Shown here in pieces: positions 35,358 through 43,575 of a DNA stretch of 64,000 nt (positions within the stretch are counted from its first letter, which is position 1; each line of letters opens with the position of its first letter). The notes under the pieces are model-generated. The model did no database searches and had not been told where the DNA came from. It saw only the letters and a list, made by a program, of their open reading frames with translations. The translations under genes were made by a program, and so were the position numbers. The stretch spans positions 868,001 through 932,000 of the forward strand of contig NZ_CP031393.1 of NCBI RefSeq assembly GCF_017161265.1, given 5' to 3'. Source of the DNA: Treponema medium (lineage in GTDB: Bacteria > Spirochaetota > Spirochaetia > Treponematales > Treponemataceae).

Positions 35358-36728
35358 TTGAAATACTTTATTGAAACGTATGGATGTCAAATGAACTTTG
35401 CCGAATCTGCGGCATTGGAACAGCTCTTGCGGGAACGCGGCTGGGAGGCAGCCGAAGATATACAGCACTGCAATTTGCTGATTGTGAATACCTGTTCGGT
35501 GCGGATAACCGCCGAAACCCGCGTATTCGGGCGGCTCGGTCTTTTTTCTGCGATGAAAAAGAAGCAGAATTTTACGATTGTCTTAATGGGCTGTATGGCA
35601 CAGCGGTTACATGATCAGATAAAGGAAAAATTCCCACTACTTGATTATGTCGTCGGGATGTTTGAACGGGATCAATTTACGGCAATCTTCGATGCGGTGG
35701 AAAGGGAAACGCTTTGGGCCGGCACAAAGGAAGGTATCGCTGAGCTGACAGCGCTTAACCCACAGTCCAGCAATGAACAGCGCTATCATTTTTCCAAATG
35801 TTCGTATACCGAAGGGGCTTTTCAAAGCTTTGTTCCGATTATGAACGGCTGTAATAATTTTTGTACGTATTGCATTGTGCCGTATATCCGCGGGAGGGAA
35901 ATTTCCCGTCCGGTTGGAAGCATTTTGGATGAGATTCGGTTTTTAAGCGGAAAGAATGTACGGGAAATTACGCTGTTGGGGCAGAATGTTAATTCATATC
36001 ACGGAGTTGACCCTGCCACGGGAGCAGCGGTGAGTTTTCCGTCTTTGCTTCGTGCGGTTTCAGCGACGTGTGCCGAACAGGACGTTATTAAATGGATACG
36101 CTTTATTTCAAGTCATCCGAAAGATTTATCGGATGAGTTGATTGAGGTAATGGCGACGGATCCGCGGATATGTAAATCGCTGCATTTACCGGTACAAAAC
36201 GGCTCCAACGAAATTCTTGCGCGAATGAACCGACGGTATACTGTTGAGCAATACCTTACTATTGTTGAAAAGCTCCGTAAACGGATACCGGATATTGTAC
36301 TGACAACCGATATTTTAATCGGGTTTCCGGGAGAAACACAGCCAGACTTTGAAAAAACGCTCGAGTTGATGAGGACGGTGCAGTTTGATTCGGCTTTTAT
36401 GTATCATTATAACCCGCGTGAAGGGACAAAAGCATACGATTTCCCTGACCGGATTCCCGATGTCGAGCGGATTAACCGGCTGCAACAGGTTATCGATTTA
36501 CAGCAACGTATTACCGATCTTAAAATGCAGCAACGGGTTGGTTCAACTGTTATGATGTTGGTTGAATCGCAGTCGAGAAATAATCCCGATGAATTGTTCG
36601 GACATACCGAACAGGGGGAGATGACTGTGCTTGCGGAAAAGTGTGATCCGAAACATATTGGACATTTTATGAAAGTTCAATTACAATCCATAAAAGGGAA
36701 AACGTTTAGGGCTGTCCCTGTCATGTAG
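35358..36728 (+). CDS. miaB: tRNA-2-methylthio-N6-isopentenyladenosine synthase
   Basis: 456 aa starting at TTG 35358 (KYFIETYGCQMNFAES), with AGGA upstream. The N-terminal UPF0004 domain has cysteines at YGCQMN, NTCSVR and MGCMAQ for one iron-sulfur cluster. The radical SAM motif is CNNFCTYCIVPYIRG at about residues 166-180, and a TRAM domain closes the protein. NTCSVR and SHPKDLSDELI favour MiaB over RimO or MtaB. It thiomethylates A37 of tRNAs reading UNN codons. Confidence 0.95.
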   Translation: MKYFIETYGCQMNFAESAALEQLLRERGWEAAEDIQHCNLLIVNTCSVRITAETRVFGRLGLFSAMKKKQNFTIVLMGCMAQRLHDQIKEKFPLLDYVVGMFERDQFTAIFDAVERETLWAGTKEGIAELTALNPQSSNEQRYHFSKCSYTEGAFQSFVPIMNGCNNFCTYCIVPYIRGREISRPVGSILDEIRFLSGKNVREITLLGQNVNSYHGVDPATGAAVSFPSLLRAVSATCAEQDVIKWIRFISSHPKDLSDELIEVMATDPRICKSLHLPVQNGSNEILARMNRRYTVEQYLTIVEKLRKRIPDIVLTTDILIGFPGETQPDFEKTLELMRTVQFDSAFMYHYNPREGTKAYDFPDRIPDVERINRLQQVIDLQQRITDLKMQQRVGSTVMMLVESQSRNNPDELFGHTEQGEMTVLAEKCDPKHIGHFMKVQLQSIKGKTFRAVPVM

Positions 36729-36748
36729 GGATTCTACGGGAGGATATA

Positions 36749-37078
36749 ATGCCGGGAAAGTTATTGTATTTTATTCTTGTAATACTGATGCTTGCGCTGT
36801 TTATGGGGTTTAATCTATCAAATCATTGTGATATTTCCGTAATTTTTTACGTATTCAAAGATGTGCCGATTTTTTTAAGTATGTTGTTTGCATTTTTGTT
36901 TGGGAATATTGCGGTTTTGCCCTTTCTTATCAGCAGTCGTCATAAAATGAAGAAGGCTGAAAAGCAAGCGGCTTTGTACCATGATGTTGAAAAAGTTGAA
37001 TTAAAACCTGAAAAACGCCGTTGGTTCGGGAAAAAGAAACATTCCGAAGAGAACGGGACGGCAAAGCAGGATGTGTGA
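36749..37078 (+). CDS. LapA/DUF1049-like two-helix membrane protein
   Basis: 109 aa. Two membrane helices (LYFILVILMLALFMGFNLSN and VPIFLSMLFAFLFGNIAVLP) are followed by a basic coiled tail (KKAEKQAALYHDVEKVELKP). This is the LapA_dom layout seen in cell-envelope assembly proteins. GGGAGG lies 7 bases before the ATG. It overlaps the next gene by 8 bp. Confidence 0.78.
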   Translation: MPGKLLYFILVILMLALFMGFNLSNHCDISVIFYVFKDVPIFLSMLFAFLFGNIAVLPFLISSRHKMKKAEKQAALYHDVEKVELKPEKRRWFGKKKHSEENGTAKQDV

Positions 37079-38174
37079 TTTCTGTTCCGGATTCAGAAAA
37101 ATATATTTTTCTTTTATTATTATCGTCGGAGCGATGATAATACATGCCGGTGTGGAAGGCTTTGCAGAATCGGCTTTACAGCCTAGTGTCCAGACTTTAG
37201 CGCAAAAAGCCTTTGCACAAAAGACAGATGCGGCTGTTCGGCAGGTCTTTGAAAAGAATTTGGCAACACTCCCGAATGCGCAGGCAAAAGTTCAAGCGCT
37301 GATGCTGTTGGCAGATTATGAACAGCATAACGGGAATTATTCCAATGCGGCGGACTGTTACCGGCGGGCGGCTGAGTTCGTTACTACCGATCAAAAGACT
37401 GCGCTTTTATTGGATGCGGTTCGTGTGTTGCTCTGCGGCGGCAGCATGGATTCTGCCCGTAGCCTGTTAAGTGAAATTGCTGCCGCGTTACCGGTGAGCG
37501 ACGAAGATCCTTATTACCGGAGAGCCGCAGTGTATGACACGTGGAGACTGCTCGCCGAAGACAGGGCTGATCGGGCGGTACCGCTTATCACCGCCTATAC
37601 GAAGAAAAAAGCTTTTTCGGAATATCATCCTGCATTGCTGTTTACACTCTGGTGGGTCAACGGTGATGAGGATGCAAAGCAGCGGCTGCTGAAAGAGTAC
37701 CCTGCCGGTATGGAAGCGGCGGCCGTCAATGGAACCGTTACAGTGCAACCGTCAACTTTTTGGTACTTAATGCCGAGAAGCGGACTTGCTCAGCAACCGG
37801 CTGCCGGCAGTTCAGCTTCTAAAACAAGCACATCCTCTAAAGCAAGAACCTCATCGGAAACGACAAAAGCTTCAGTACAATCGAGCGCTGCATCAAAAGC
37901 AGAGGCAGCTTCTACTCAATCCTCAAAACCGGCAGCGGTTTCCGAAACACAGGCTAAGCCTTCCTATTATCAGCTTGGATTTTATAAGACAAAAAAATAT
38001 GCGGAAGCGCTTGCCGCCGATTTGCAAAAAAAACATTTTACTCCCATTATAAAAGAAGAAACGCGTCCCAGCGGTACTGTTTATTTTGCCGTACTTGTTA
38101 AAGAGAACGCTGCCGGAGATATGGGGCTCCGGTTAAAGGATGCCGGATATGAAGCCTTTCCGATTTTCCCATAG
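37071..38174 (+). CDS. Exported TPR/SPOR-domain protein
   Basis: 367 aa. An N-terminal hydrophobic segment (YFSFIIIVGAMIIHAGVEGF) is followed by a helical TPR-like region of about 200 residues (LMLLADYEQHNGNYSNAADC). A Ser/Ala/Lys-rich linker (about 235-290) leads to a C-terminal SPOR domain (YYQLGFYKTKKYAEALAADL), which binds denuded peptidoglycan at division sites. It overlaps both neighbours, so it is coupled to the LapA-like and serine-hydrolase genes. Confidence 0.85.
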   Translation: MCDFCSGFRKIYFSFIIIVGAMIIHAGVEGFAESALQPSVQTLAQKAFAQKTDAAVRQVFEKNLATLPNAQAKVQALMLLADYEQHNGNYSNAADCYRRAAEFVTTDQKTALLLDAVRVLLCGGSMDSARSLLSEIAAALPVSDEDPYYRRAAVYDTWRLLAEDRADRAVPLITAYTKKKAFSEYHPALLFTLWWVNGDEDAKQRLLKEYPAGMEAAAVNGTVTVQPSTFWYLMPRSGLAQQPAAGSSASKTSTSSKARTSSETTKASVQSSAASKAEAASTQSSKPAAVSETQAKPSYYQLGFYKTKKYAEALAADLQKKHFTPIIKEETRPSGTVYFAVLVKENAAGDMGLRLKDAGYEAFPIFP

Positions 38175-40131
38175 ATTTTTCCTTTGGCCGTTTGCTGTAT
38201 CGGTTGTTATTTCGTATTTTCTGTTGATCCTTTTGGGATGCGCTTCTGCCTCTGCCCATAAATACGACAGCTTGTTGCCTACCGATACTGCCGAAATGAT
38301 CGAAGCGGTATTTTCTGCCGATGCACAAATGCAAGCGGAACAGATATTTCCGATCCCGATGAAGGAATACGATGATTCTATTTTACCGAATAACTATCTT
38401 GCCTTTACCGCGTATAAAGGACAGGCTCGTATTTATTTTTGGGCGCATGGACTTGCTTCTTTTGATTTGTACATCAATAACCGAAAAATTCCGACAAAAT
38501 CTCTTTGTACGGATAAACCGATGTGCTTTGATGCATCGCCGTATATTCAAAACGGTAGAAATATGCTCTATATTGCGGCGCTTACTCCTGCCGGAAACGG
38601 TACGGCACAAGAACAACCTTCATTACAGGTAAAGATACCCTACCCTGTTATTCTGCCGCTTTCCAATTCGCAGGAGGCTTTAAAAAAACAACAGAAAGAT
38701 GCACCGTATTCAACCGAAACGCTTGAAATAGTGGATCAGCTGCTGACTGCAGAAATGGAGGTGGGGTTTCCCGGCGCTCAACTTGTCATTATTAAAGACG
38801 GCATGATGATTAAGAACAGCGCTTACGGCACCATCAGTAGGGTTGACAGCGCAGGCAATCCGCTTGACGAAGTGATTCCTGTAACGGAAAAGACTTTATT
38901 TGATCTTGCAAGCAATACAAAGATGTATGCAGTTAATTTTGCCGTTCAAAAACTGATTTCCGAACGGCGCCTTGCGCTCACTGATACCGTTCACCATTTT
39001 TTTCCGCAATTTGTTGATACTAAGAAAAGTAAAATAAAAGGCAAAGCCGATATTACGATCTTTGATCTTCTTACTCATCAATCGGGATTTCCCGCCGGAA
39101 GGGCGTATTCGCAGAAAATTAAGAAACTTAAAAATGTTTCAAAAAAAAGCTATCGTGAGCATACCTTTGACTTGATTATGGAAACTCCGTTTGTGTATCA
39201 ACCTCGGACGACAATGATCTATTCGGATATCAACTATATGCTGCTTACCTATATTATCGAAAAGGTAACGGGGGTGGGGCTGGCGGAATATGTTGCCGAC
39301 AATTTTTACCGCCCGCTTGGTTTGGATAGAATTTGTTTTACACCGCTCCGGCAGGGTTTTACACTCGATGAGATTGCTGCAACGGAAATTCGTGCAAAAC
39401 CGCGCACTCAAGATGCTATTGATAGTACACAAATCACGGAACTCATTCATGGAACTGTACATGACTCTGAAGCGTATACGGCAATGGAAGAGATCAGTGG
39501 GCATGCGGGGTTGTTTGCAAATGCGGAAAGTATTGCAGTGCTTGCTCAAGTAATGCTGAATAACGGAGGATATGGTGTCAAACGGTTTTTCGATCCGTCC
39601 GTTGCAGGATATTTTACGGCGCAACAGTCTCTTGTTTCAAGCATCGGGTTCGGTTGGCGGCGGCAGGGAGTGCAGGAATACAGTTGGGCTTTTTCGCCCT
39701 TTGCCTCTGCCGGAACCTTCGGGCATACCGGCTGGACGGGAACGCTTACCATTATCGATCCTGTCGAACATCTTATCATCATTTTATTAACCAATGCAAA
39801 AAATACGGTTCCGGCGCATAACACCCGTAACAGCCGATTCGAGGGCGATTATTATTTGGCAAAGCGGTATGGGGCGATCACGGCACTTATTTACGAGGCG
39901 TTTCGTCAGCCGACGCAAGCGCAGCTGGAGAGTATGCTCATCGAACTTGCCGAAAAGAAATATGAAATGCTGCGGCAAATTTCAGCCTTTAACAACCAAG
40001 GCTATATCAATGATCTTGCGGCAATTATGAAAATCGTAAAACAACGCGCTCGAAAGTCTGCCGGCTTGCGAAAATTTCTCAAGACTGAGAAGGCTGCACA
40101 GATTCTCAAAATTGTTGACGGCCGGCTATAG
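38140..40131 (+). CDS. Serine beta-lactamase-like lipoprotein (class C/esterase family)
   Basis: 663 aa from ATG 38140; ATG 38149 has better ribosome-site spacing and is an alternative. A lipoprotein signal ends LLILLGCAS. Residues about 30-180 form an extra N-terminal domain. The beta-lactamase-like fold follows, with SNTK (in FDLASNTKMYAV) as the SxxK pair, YSD as the YxN-like motif (TMIYSDINYM), and HTG in GHTGWTG near residue 530. Such proteins are D-aminopeptidases, carboxypeptidases or esterases; true beta-lactam resistance is not implied. Confidence 0.87.
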   Translation: MPDMKPFRFSHRFFLWPFAVSVVISYFLLILLGCASASAHKYDSLLPTDTAEMIEAVFSADAQMQAEQIFPIPMKEYDDSILPNNYLAFTAYKGQARIYFWAHGLASFDLYINNRKIPTKSLCTDKPMCFDASPYIQNGRNMLYIAALTPAGNGTAQEQPSLQVKIPYPVILPLSNSQEALKKQQKDAPYSTETLEIVDQLLTAEMEVGFPGAQLVIIKDGMMIKNSAYGTISRVDSAGNPLDEVIPVTEKTLFDLASNTKMYAVNFAVQKLISERRLALTDTVHHFFPQFVDTKKSKIKGKADITIFDLLTHQSGFPAGRAYSQKIKKLKNVSKKSYREHTFDLIMETPFVYQPRTTMIYSDINYMLLTYIIEKVTGVGLAEYVADNFYRPLGLDRICFTPLRQGFTLDEIAATEIRAKPRTQDAIDSTQITELIHGTVHDSEAYTAMEEISGHAGLFANAESIAVLAQVMLNNGGYGVKRFFDPSVAGYFTAQQSLVSSIGFGWRRQGVQEYSWAFSPFASAGTFGHTGWTGTLTIIDPVEHLIIILLTNAKNTVPAHNTRNSRFEGDYYLAKRYGAITALIYEAFRQPTQAQLESMLIELAEKKYEMLRQISAFNNQGYINDLAAIMKIVKQRARKSAGLRKFLKTEKAAQILKIVDGRL

Positions 40132-40317
40132 AAACGGAAGCGCCTTTACACTAAGAGCAATCGCATCCGAAACGTGTTAAGCGATTGCTTGCCTTTGTAC
40201 GAAATTTTGTCAAAAATTTCGTACAATTTTTTCACGAGAAGGGTAAATGCATCAGACAGAATAGATAAAAAGCGCAGAATAATGGGGGCTAATGGTTAAA
40301 AATAATTTTTCCGTTAG

Positions 40318-40441
40318 CCTTTTGAAAAGAGGTGAGGCAGATACGAGGCATGAGCAAAAATTACCCGCAGGCGTGCTTTTTGCACGTCGAGGACTAATTT
40401 TTGTGAAATAACGAAGTAGATGCCCGCCTGTTTTCAAAAGG
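40318..40441. mobile_element. MITE-like element (CCTTTTNAAAA termini), 124 bp
   Basis: The left end CCTTTTGAAAAGAGGTGAGG faces the complement of the right end CCTTTTGAAAACAGGCGGGC; inner CAAAAATTA/TAATTTTTG arms let the whole element fold. It is related to 27871-28182 and ends 13 bp from the convergent metallo-hydrolase gene. The rest of the 40132-40453 gap has two stems, AGCAATCGC/GCGATTGCT (about 40159-40189) and TGTACGAAATTTT/AAAATTTCGTACA (40196-40225), and no gene. Confidence 0.65.
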
Positions 40442-40453
40442 GATCTGATGCGT

Positions 40454-41110
40454 TTACACGTACGCACCCTGATATTTCTTTTCAAATTCAATCGTCGTAT
40501 TTGAGCCGTGTCCCGGATAAACGTGTGTATTTTCCGGCAGTTCGGTAAAAAGCCGCTTGAGCGACTGGCATATCTGCATCTCATTACCGCCAAGCAAATC
40601 GGTTCTGCCGCGGGATCCGTAGAAAAGGGTATCCCCACTAAAAAGAATACCGGCTTCTTCGTTCCACAAGCAAACAGAGCCTTGTGTATGACCGGGTGTA
40701 TGCAGCACGGTAAAGCCGTTTACGCTGTCTCCTTCTTTATAAAAATCTGTCGGTTCCGGAAGCGGATTTTTTTCCAACGGCTCTATCAGTTTTTGAACAT
40801 GGAGTGGCCCAAAACTTTTTAAATGGATTTCCATACCGGCTTTTCCGAGGTATGCGGCATCATTTTCGTGAATCCACAAGCGATAATCGGGATACTTTCG
40901 TACGAGAGCAGGCAAGCCACCGACATGGTCAAAGTGTCCGTGTGTCAGCATAATTTCAAGATGCGTAGGATTAAGTTTATATAGATACTGGGATAATTCG
41001 GGGCTCAATCCGCCCGGATCGATTATGGCAGCGCTTTCTTTGCTCAACGGGAATACCCACGTATTGACCATAAGGTAGCCGGTTTCAAACTTTTCTATTG
41101 AATATTCCAT
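40454..41110 (-). CDS. Metallo-beta-lactamase-fold hydrolase (glyoxalase II-like)
   Basis: 218 aa. The metal site THGHFDHVGG lies at about residues 56-65, further ligands are in HTPGHTQGSVCLW and SGDTLFYGSRGRTD, and the terminal histidine is in VYPGHGSNT. This is the small hydroxyacylglutathione-hydrolase-like group. No glutathione pathway gene is near, so the thioester substrate is open. It is probably monocistronic. Confidence 0.9.
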   Translation of the reverse strand: MEYSIEKFETGYLMVNTWVFPLSKESAAIIDPGGLSPELSQYLYKLNPTHLEIMLTHGHFDHVGGLPALVRKYPDYRLWIHENDAAYLGKAGMEIHLKSFGPLHVQKLIEPLEKNPLPEPTDFYKEGDSVNGFTVLHTPGHTQGSVCLWNEEAGILFSGDTLFYGSRGRTDLLGGNEMQICQSLKRLFTELPENTHVYPGHGSNTTIEFEKKYQGAYV

Positions 41111-41222
41111 GATAAAGTCCTTTTACAAGCTTTGAAGATGGTTGAGAATAGTATAGGCGATTTTATGGATTAAAACAATATTGGGTCCTTTTGAAATATA
41201 CGGCACATCTGCGACGTCGCTC

Positions 41223-41432
41223 GTTCAGCGAAGTACGTCCGTGTACTTCGCTGAACACAAGTTTGACCGGTGTCAAACTTGTTTCTGCTTAATACGCGCG
41301 GCATCCATGCCGCTACTGCAAATCCTCAACGTATCAGAACGGACAGGGATGTCCGTGGATCCATACATCAGCGACGTTTTTGCTTTGCAAAAACTCGTCG
41401 CCAGCAAATGTGCACGGATGTACATTTGCTGG
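41223..41432. repeat. Array of six consecutive perfect or near-perfect hairpins
   Basis: H1 41223-41256 (14-bp arms GTTCAGCGAAGTAC), H2 41257-41282 (11-bp arms ACAAGTTTGAC), H3 41298-41313 (GCGGCA-TCCA-TGCCGC), H4 41339-41356 (ACGGACA/TGTCCGT), H5 41371-41401 (GCGACG and TTTTTGC arms with a 2-base bulge), H6 41401-41432 (11-bp arms CCAGCAAATGT, apex CATCCGTG on the minus strand). Spacing is 0-25 bp. The core unit 41302-41338 is shared with 28024-28060. No plausible gene covers the 41111-41598 gap. Confidence 0.8.
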
Positions 41433-41598
41433 CAAGGTATCTATACCGTCTATTTCAAAAGGCTTACGGAAAATCTGTAAAAAAATACAAAAAATTTTGT
41501 TTAAAATTTTTTGCAGGAGGATTACAAAGCCGATTATCAATTCAGTATAAATAAGATTAAAAAATCGATGAATCGGCTTTGCTGTTGATTGTTAAAAA

Positions 41599-41620
41599 TT
41601 AGTATGATTTTGAATCATAC
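41599..41620 (-). terminator. Terminator hairpin overlapping the last codons of rpsU
   Basis: On the minus strand GTATGATT-CAA-AATCATAC (41602-41620) encodes the last residues of S21, and the run TAATTTTTAAC follows. The stem thus combines the coding end, the stop codon and a weak intrinsic terminator. Confidence 0.55.
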
Positions 41621-41808
41621 GACTTGCGGTTTTTTTTCATTAATTTGCGCTGAAGAGCTTTCTTCTTTCTATTTAAAATAGTAGACGGCTTTTCATAGTA
41701 TTCGCGCTTTTTCCACTCGCGGATAATTCCCTCTTTTTCAACTTGTCGCTTAAAACGCTTAATCGCTTTTTCAAGGTTTTCGGAATCATCGATAACGATA
41801 CTTGCCAC
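41599..41808 (-). CDS. rpsU: 30S ribosomal protein S21
   Basis: 69 aa, the usual size. It has [20 protein letters not shown], then the signature [20 protein letters not shown] and a basic tail. S21 helps 16S rRNA select mRNA start regions. GGAGGTGATT is a near-perfect ribosome site upstream. It is a single-gene unit. Confidence 0.97.
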   Translation of the reverse strand: MASIVIDDSENLEKAIKRFKRQVEKEGIIREWKKREYYEKPSTILNRKKKALQRKLMKKNRKSYDSKSY

Positions 41809-41892
41809 TTACAGAATCACCTCCAATGGATTATATCCTTAGTATCTCTTTATACAATAATGATTTTATATCTTTCTGTCAAGTAACGCCAA

Positions 41893-42762
41893 TTATGCGT
41901 TTCGGTTGTGCATAATTTCAAGCTCTTCCATGACAAGATCGACGACGGCTTGCTTTTTGTCATCTCCTTCACGACAGCGTTGCTTGGCTCGCTCACGGAA
42001 TTCGGTGCAGTCAATAACCGGGCTTATTTCCATTACAACCTTATCTTGGCAAACAATGTCGCCAAGCATATTGGAGGGATCATCCGAAATGCGTAAACAG
42101 TTACCGTTAATAGACACCAGCATCATTACATCGGAGGTTCGGATGTATGAGTCGATTTCGCGGACACCTCGTTTTGTTTCGGGCTTTCCCGGGCGGTAGC
42201 GGGTTCCTGCCGGATATACGATAACGGCTTTTCCTTCTTTTCGCACTTCTTCCAATGTCCGCATCGAAGCAATATTGATGCTGCGGCTCCGTTTTTTCTC
42301 TTCCTCCAGCTGTACGGGGTCGGTAATACCGGCGAGCGTTCTGCTTGGATAAATGACAATGCGTTCATAGCCTTCGGTAAGAGCTGCTATCAGCGGGTCT
42401 TCTTCGGTAAGTTTCATCCCTGCCATTGCGATAGAGCGATGAGCAAGCTCTTCTCCCGCCGCCCCTGTTTGTTCCATTAAATATAAGAAAATCGGTAAAT
42501 CGAGGTTGCTGTAGTGTTCGGAAAGGATAATACCCTTCTTTCCTGCTTTAATTGCTTGTAAAAATTCAGCAATGTGTTTTTCAGGATATAGTTTTGAGCC
42601 GTCTAACAAAAGTTTTTTTACAGCAGATTCTAAGATTGTTCGAATCTGAGGATTTTCCATTTTATGTACATTTTCCTCGGTGATAACATTATCTTTGCTT
42701 GCATACTGCTCAAATAGCGGCCTGAGTTCTTCAAGCATGTTTTTTAGTACAAGACCGTCCAT
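41893..42762 (-). CDS. Glycerol-3-phosphate/1-acylglycerol-phosphate acyltransferase family protein
   Basis: 289 aa from ATG 42762, chosen because GGAGG precedes it; the longer frame to 42849 lacks a site. The acyltransferase H-x4-D motif is SEHYSNLDLPIF at about residues 79-90. A second conserved block is VIVYPAGTRYRPGKPETKRG at about 181-200. No membrane helix is evident, so it may be a peripheral protein like the soluble GPAT group. It probably acylates a phospholipid precursor; which acceptor is unresolved. Confidence 0.8.
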   Translation of the reverse strand: MDGLVLKNMLEELRPLFEQYASKDNVITEENVHKMENPQIRTILESAVKKLLLDGSKLYPEKHIAEFLQAIKAGKKGIILSEHYSNLDLPIFLYLMEQTGAAGEELAHRSIAMAGMKLTEEDPLIAALTEGYERIVIYPSRTLAGITDPVQLEEEKKRSRSINIASMRTLEEVRKEGKAVIVYPAGTRYRPGKPETKRGVREIDSYIRTSDVMMLVSINGNCLRISDDPSNMLGDIVCQDKVVMEISPVIDCTEFRERAKQRCREGDDKKQAVVDLVMEELEIMHNRNA

Positions 42763-42897
42763 TTTTTTCCTCCAATAAAAAGTTAAGAAGAAAGTATCAA
42801 CTTTCGATTGATTTTTTACACACGTTTGCAACGAAGTGAGAACGTGCATATATGTTGATCTAAAAAAGACCGGATATTACCGGCCGATAATATCCTC

Positions 42898-43551
42898 CTA
42901 TACGGAAAGGCGTTCCAGCAACGGCGGTAGTTCGTAAATCGATTTAATCGAAGGAATTCCGGACGTTTTGGTAAAATCCGTACATCGTTCCTTTTCGTCG
43001 ATTAGTACGCTCTGCCCGCCGATTTGAACAAAGCCTTGAACATAAGCGGGGCAATCATCCAAAAACAATGTTTCCTCAACCGTTTTATGTACAGCGGCAA
43101 GCGGTTTGATAAAAGCATCCGGCTGCGGTTTTCCTTTCCCTTGGTTGTAGGAAATATCAAAAATACCGAGGAATAAGTCGCTGATATTAAAGAAGTTCAA
43201 AACCCGTTCGGCGTGTGCCATTGGTGCATTGGTCAAAACCGTCATCGGCATTTGTAACGAAATGAGAAAGTCTCGTAAATTGGGATCAGGCTGTAATTCT
43301 GAAATCTCCGAAGCGGGATGTACTGCTTCAAAATAAGTGTCTCTGTCGTTAAAATGATATTCACACTCAAGCCATTCGAGCGTAGTGCCGTAGTTGTGCC
43401 GCCGCGCACGCTGCAGTCTGATAGCCTCTTCCAACGGAACCGATAAAAAATTGGCAATAAATTGAAACATCCGTTCAGAGATTCTCCGTTCCATCAGATT
43501 CGATGCAGAGTAGAGTGTATTATCAATGTCGAAAAGTAAATGCCCTATCAT
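42898..43551 (-). CDS. HAD-family phosphatase (pyrimidine 5'-nucleotidase-like)
   Basis: 217 aa from ATG 43551 (IGHLLFDIDNTLYSAS). Motif I DIDNTLY supplies the nucleophile Asp; motif II is VLTNAP, motif III is the Lys in QGKGKPQPDAF, and motif IV is FLDDCPAYVQG. The all-helical cap and the FDIDNTLY start resemble SDT1/YjjG-like nucleotidases. The substrate is inferred only. The GTG at 43572 is an alternative start. Confidence 0.85.
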   Translation of the reverse strand: MIGHLLFDIDNTLYSASNLMERRISERMFQFIANFLSVPLEEAIRLQRARRHNYGTTLEWLECEYHFNDRDTYFEAVHPASEISELQPDPNLRDFLISLQMPMTVLTNAPMAHAERVLNFFNISDLFLGIFDISYNQGKGKPQPDAFIKPLAAVHKTVEETLFLDDCPAYVQGFVQIGGQSVLIDEKERCTDFTKTSGIPSIKSIYELPPLLERLSV

Positions 43552-43575
43552 CTCTGTTGCAGTATAGCACAAAAA

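Noticed and set aside
38140-40131. Beta-lactam resistance gene
   Set aside because: The fold is beta-lactamase-like, but the extra N-terminal domain, lipoprotein signal and wall-enzyme context fit a peptidase or esterase.
41181-41480. Open frame through the hairpin array
   Set aside because: It only exists because palindromes lack stops; no ribosome site, odd composition, and it crosses six hairpins.
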